From positions 2,441,990-2,505,989 of the forward strand of contig NZ_PYSY02000001.1 of assembly GCF_003049685.1 (NCBI RefSeq): DNA of 64,000 nucleotides, written 5' to 3'. How positions within the stretch are numbered: position 1 is the stretch's first letter; every line of letters begins with the position of its first letter. This document shows positions 61,101 through 64,000 of the stretch, one piece after another. The translations under genes and the position numbers were made by a program. This DNA is from Brucella pituitosa (GTDB lineage: Bacteria > Pseudomonadota > Alphaproteobacteria > Rhizobiales > Rhizobiaceae). Under the pieces are notes generated by a model, which saw only the letters and a program-made list of their open reading frames with translations, did no database searches and was not told the DNA's origin.

Positions 61101-61674
61101 CTTTCGCGTTAAGGCGCGGTACGGCGATCCATATGCTGCTGCAATATCTGCCCGAAGTGGCGATAAATGAGCGTGAAAGCTTGCGCAGGACTATCTCGCG
61201 CGCATTGCTTCCGACTGGCCCGAAGCTGAACGCGCGAAAGCCTGGGCGAGTGTGGCAACCATTCTGGCTGATCTAAAGTTTGCGCCGGTCTTTGCCAAAG
61301 GATCGCGTGGTGAAGTGGCGGTCATGGGTACGATCAATCTCGGCGGAAAAGACCATGCCGTGTCAGGGCAGATCGACCGCATCAGCGTTGACGAAGCTCG
61401 CGTTCTGATCGTGGATTATAAAACCAATCGCCCGCCGCCAAAGAGTGTTGAAGCCGTACCTTTCGCCTATCGCGCGCAGCTGGCGCTCTATCGGGAATTG
61501 CTTGCGCCTCTCTATCCGGGACGGGTAGTCGAGGCCGCTTTGTTGTTCACCGAAGGGCCATATCTGCTGCCATTGCCAGAAGCTTCAATGGATGAAGCAC
61601 TGAAGGCGCTCAGTGACTCTCAAGGAAAGGTGACCAACCAGAACTTGACGGATGGCAGTCAACACGCCACATGA
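58146..61674 (+). CDS. addA: Double-strand break repair helicase AddA, about eight frameshifts
   Basis: AddA is the UvrD-type helicase-nuclease of the AddAB complex. Blocks are VSANAGSGKTHVLTERVIRL (Walker A), LTYTKAAAAVMQNR, HILVDEAQDTSPDQWQVIRM (Walker B), FAVGDEKQSIYSFQGAVPED, and IMTVHAAKGLEGAVVFLVDP with LLYVGMTRAEDRLIVCGYRG. The C-terminal nuclease motif is RVLIVDYKTNRPPP. Indels near 58158, 58222, 58530, 58660, 59090, 60056, 60393 and 61184 break it, yet every next frame continues the family. Restored length is about 1,180 residues. The start is ATG 58146. Confidence 0.9.
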
Positions 61675-61736
61675 TATAGTCAAATGAGCAGTTTCTCTTG
61701 AGTCTTTTGCTCTCAAACAGATATGAGGATAGCCCT

Positions 61737-62060
61737 ATGGCAACCGTAAAGGTCGATAACAGCAATTTTCAGTCGGACGTTCTTCAGTCGAGCGAGCCTG
61801 TCGTCGTGGATTTTTGGGCTGAATGGTGCGGTCCATGCAAGATGATCGCTCCGGCTCTTGATGAGATTGCCGCTGAAATGGCTGGTCAGGTTAAGATCGC
61901 CAAGGTCAATATCGACGAAAATCCTGAACTCGCCGCACAGTTTGGCGTGCGTTCGATCCCAACGCTGCTGATGTTCAAGGATGGCGAACTCGCCGCCAAC
62001 ATGGTTGGCGCTGCTCCAAAGAGCCGCCTTGCCGACTGGATCAAGGCTTCTGCTGCTTAA
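61737..62060 (+). CDS. trxA: Thioredoxin
   Basis: The 107-residue protein has the active site [20 protein letters not shown] near residues 27-46 and the cis-Pro block [20 protein letters not shown] near residues 71-90. It reduces disulphides in the cytoplasm. ATG 61737 gives [20 protein letters not shown], the family start; a longer in-frame codon is unlikely. It follows addA and ends at a strong terminator. Confidence 0.96.
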   Translation: MATVKVDNSNFQSDVLQSSEPVVVDFWAEWCGPCKMIAPALDEIAAEMAGQVKIAKVNIDENPELAAQFGVRSIPTLLMFKDGELAANMVGAAPKSRLADWIKASAA

Positions 62061-62083
62061 TCAGCAAGCTTCTGATTTGTGAC

Positions 62084-62113
62084 AAAACCCGGCCTTTGTG
62101 CCGGGTTTTTTGT
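62084..62113 (+). terminator. Terminator after trxA
   Basis: AAAACCCGGC (62084-62093) pairs perfectly with GCCGGGTTTT (62100-62109), followed by more T. Confidence 0.9.
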
Positions 62114-62254
62114 TGCGCTCATGATGCCCCGAAAGCGCAAGCATTCAAAGCTTCAATGAACTGAGAAAATACTGTTACAAATGAGGCCTATTCCCCGTGC
62201 AGTCTCAAAGCTGGCCGTCGTTCATCCGGCGGTCGCCATCGTTCGGGGTAAAGC

Positions 62255-63879
62255 ATGCTTATTAATCGTCGTCACGCATTGGGTTTGATGGAGCTGCTGC
62301 CGGCACTTTCGTCTTGCCGGGCATCGTTCGCGCCAACCAGCGCCGCTCGATCACGATCGCGGTGCAGAAGATCACCAACAACAACACGCTCGACATCTGG
62401 AACGAGCAGTCGAATGTTGGCGAGCGTGTCTTCTTCCCGAATTTGTGGGAAGGTCTCATCCTGCGTGACTGGATGGGCAATCAGGGACCTGTTCCCGGCC
62501 TTGCCACCGAGTGGAAGCGTCTTGATGACAAGACCATTGAGTTGAAGCTGCGTCAGGGTGTGAAGTTCCACAATGGCGATGAACTGACGGCTGAAGACGT
62601 GGTTTCTCGTTCTCCGATGAGCGCCTTTTGCAGGTACTGAGCCATCGGGTGGCAAGACGCTTTACGAAGCAAACTTCAAGCCGCAGACCGAAAAAGAACT
62701 GCCAGCTGCAATTCCGGGCATTTCGCGTCGCCTGTGGCCAGCCCTTCGCGGTGTCGAAGCTGTCGACAAATATACCGTGCGTTTCCACAATGCGACACCT
62801 GACGTCACACTTGAAGGCCGCCTCTACGCCTTCGGTTCGCAGATTGCCAACAAGCGCGCCTGGAACGAAGCAAAGTCCTATACCGATTGGGCTCGTAAGC
62901 CAGTCACAACCGGCCCTTACAAGGTTGCTGACTATAAGCCAGACGTAGAACTGGTGCTTGAAGCGCACGACGAATATTGGGGCGGTCGCCCGCCATTGCA
63001 GCAGATCCGCTTCGTCGAAGTGCCGGAAGTTGCAAGCCGCGTAAACGGTTTGATTTCCGGTCAGTATGACTTCGCCTGCGATCTTCCACCAGATCAGATC
63101 GGCAATGTTGCGAACAATCCGGGTCTCGAAGTCCAGAGCTCGACCATCTGGAACCATCGCACGACGATTTTCAACACGCAGAATGAAGTGCTGCGCGATC
63201 CGCTGGTTCGCCGCGCGATGACTCATTCGATCGACCGTCAGGCAATCGTGGATTCGCTCTGGGCCGGTCAGACTGTTGTGCCTGCTGGTCTGCAGTTTGA
63301 AAGCTTCCGCACCTCCGATATGTTCATCGAAGGCTGGGAACCACCACAGTTCGACCGGAACTCGCCCGCGATCTGCTCAAGCAGGCCAATTATAAGGGCG
63401 ATGCGATCCCTTACCGTCTGCTCAACAACTACTACACCAACCAGACCCCGACTGCTCAGGTTCTCGTTGAAATGTGGAAGCAGGTTGGTCTGAATGTCGA
63501 GATCGAGATGAAGGAAAACTGGGCGCAAATCCATGATCCGGCAGGCACCAAGGGTGTTCGCGACTGGTCGGCATCCAACAACATCAACGATCCGATCACA
63601 CCGATGGTGGTGCAGTTTGGCCCGAACGGCGAAGTCCAGCAGAAGAAGGACTGGTCGAACGACGAGATCAACAAGCTGTCGGTCATCATGGAAACCTCGA
63701 CAGACCGCGGAGAGCGCAAGAAGGCGATCAAGCGTATGCTTGAAATCTGCGAGCGCGAAGATCCGGTTTACAGCGTGCTGCATCAGAATGCTGTGTTCAC
63801 CGGCATGAAGAAGGAACTGAAGTGGAAAGCCGCTCCGGCCTTCGCCATGGATTTCCGTTCAAACAACTGGAACGTCTGA
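62255..63879 (+). CDS. ABC transporter substrate-binding protein, peptide (family 5) type, about four frameshifts
   Basis: The N-terminus MLINRRHALGLM has the twin-arginine NRRHAL motif followed by a hydrophobic stretch, a Tat signal ending near VRA; a lost G near 62292 hides it. The mature protein shows WEGLILRDWMGNQGPVPGLA, LKLRQGVKFHNGDELTAEDV, ARKPVTTGPYKVADYKPDVE, RVNGLISGQYDFACDLPPDQ and VLRDPLVRRAMTHSIDRQAI, the usual SBP_bac_5 blocks. Other breaks lie near 62607, 62640 and 63358. Restored length is about 540 residues. Its permeases are expected to the right of the window. The remaining bases, 63880-64000, contain no recognised gene. Confidence 0.85.
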
Positions 63880-64000
63880 TCCTGATGAATGGTTGACGCG
63901 ATTAAAATCAGCCATTTTCCTTTTCATGAAATGCATCTGAAAATCGCCAGTAACCGCGATTGACCGAGCGAAAGGCGGTGGCATTCGTCTCCATTCGGTT

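Overview
The window looks like a piece of the larger chromosome of a Brucellaceae alphaproteobacterium, close to Brucella/Ochrobactrum. The basis is recognised proteins (BvrR/BvrS-type ChvI/ChvG, short HPr kinase, DivL-like kinase, TimA, FxsA, DUF1402, UPF0314) and gene order: holA-parB-parA-rsmG-mnmG-mnmE, then rho-hemJ-hemE | origin | ppsR-maf-aroE-coaE-dnaQ-secB, the classic alphaproteobacterial origin neighbourhood. No rRNA, tRNA, insertion sequence, prophage or CRISPR array was seen.

Layout. 1-5.7 kb: a flavin monooxygenase cut by the left edge, then an ABC importer (binding protein, permease, ATPase) with an FAD amine/amino-acid-type oxidase between its genes. 5.7-8.5 kb: holA, then an AT-rich accessory stretch with a small secreted OstA-like protein and two small membrane proteins. 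8.5-14.5 kb: chromosome partition and tRNA/rRNA modification genes on the minus strand with perfect parS sites. 14.5-24.5 kb: a YyaL-like protein, rho, haem genes, the probable replication origin (19729-20179), then shikimate, CoA, proofreading and SecB genes. 24.5-33 kb: FxsA, TimA, MltA, Smr, an XRE regulator, an acyltransferase, DUF1402 and the HslUV protease. 33-38.3 kb: a repeat array, the histidine operon hisB-(DUF2628)-hisH-hisA-hisF-hisE, and coaA. 38.3-43.8 kb: LysM protein, a TPP-dependent pyruvate oxidase-like enzyme, a hydrolase, ArfB and PckA. 43.8-50 kb: chvI-chvG (bvrR-bvrS), hprK, PTS EIIA, HPr and ahcY. 50-64 kb: DivL-like kinase, TsaE-phosphotransferase fusion, MurU-like nucleotidyltransferase, AddB, AddA, thioredoxin, and a Tat-type peptide-binding protein near the right edge.

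Quality. About two dozen otherwise conserved genes, many of them housekeeping or essential, carry roughly 50 small indels that break the reading frame. In nearly every case the downstream frame continues the same protein. Most look like one lost base in a short run of G, C, T or A. This points to base-calling or assembly error, not decay. I therefore list these genes as single CDS spans and give the approximate break points. Interpretations that depend on stops or fusions, such as the open frame joining the XRE regulator to the acyltransferase, should be read with that in mind.

I found no clearly novel defence or mobile system. The most interesting items are the origin with five GANTC sites in 39 bp and at least four DnaA-box-like sites, the parS cluster with an exact 16-mer parS-like variant inside hemJ and hisH, the DivL-like kinase with Tyr in place of the H-box His, the TsaE-kinase fusion next to a MurU-like gene, the AT-rich OstA-like island, and the families of intergenic palindromic repeats.
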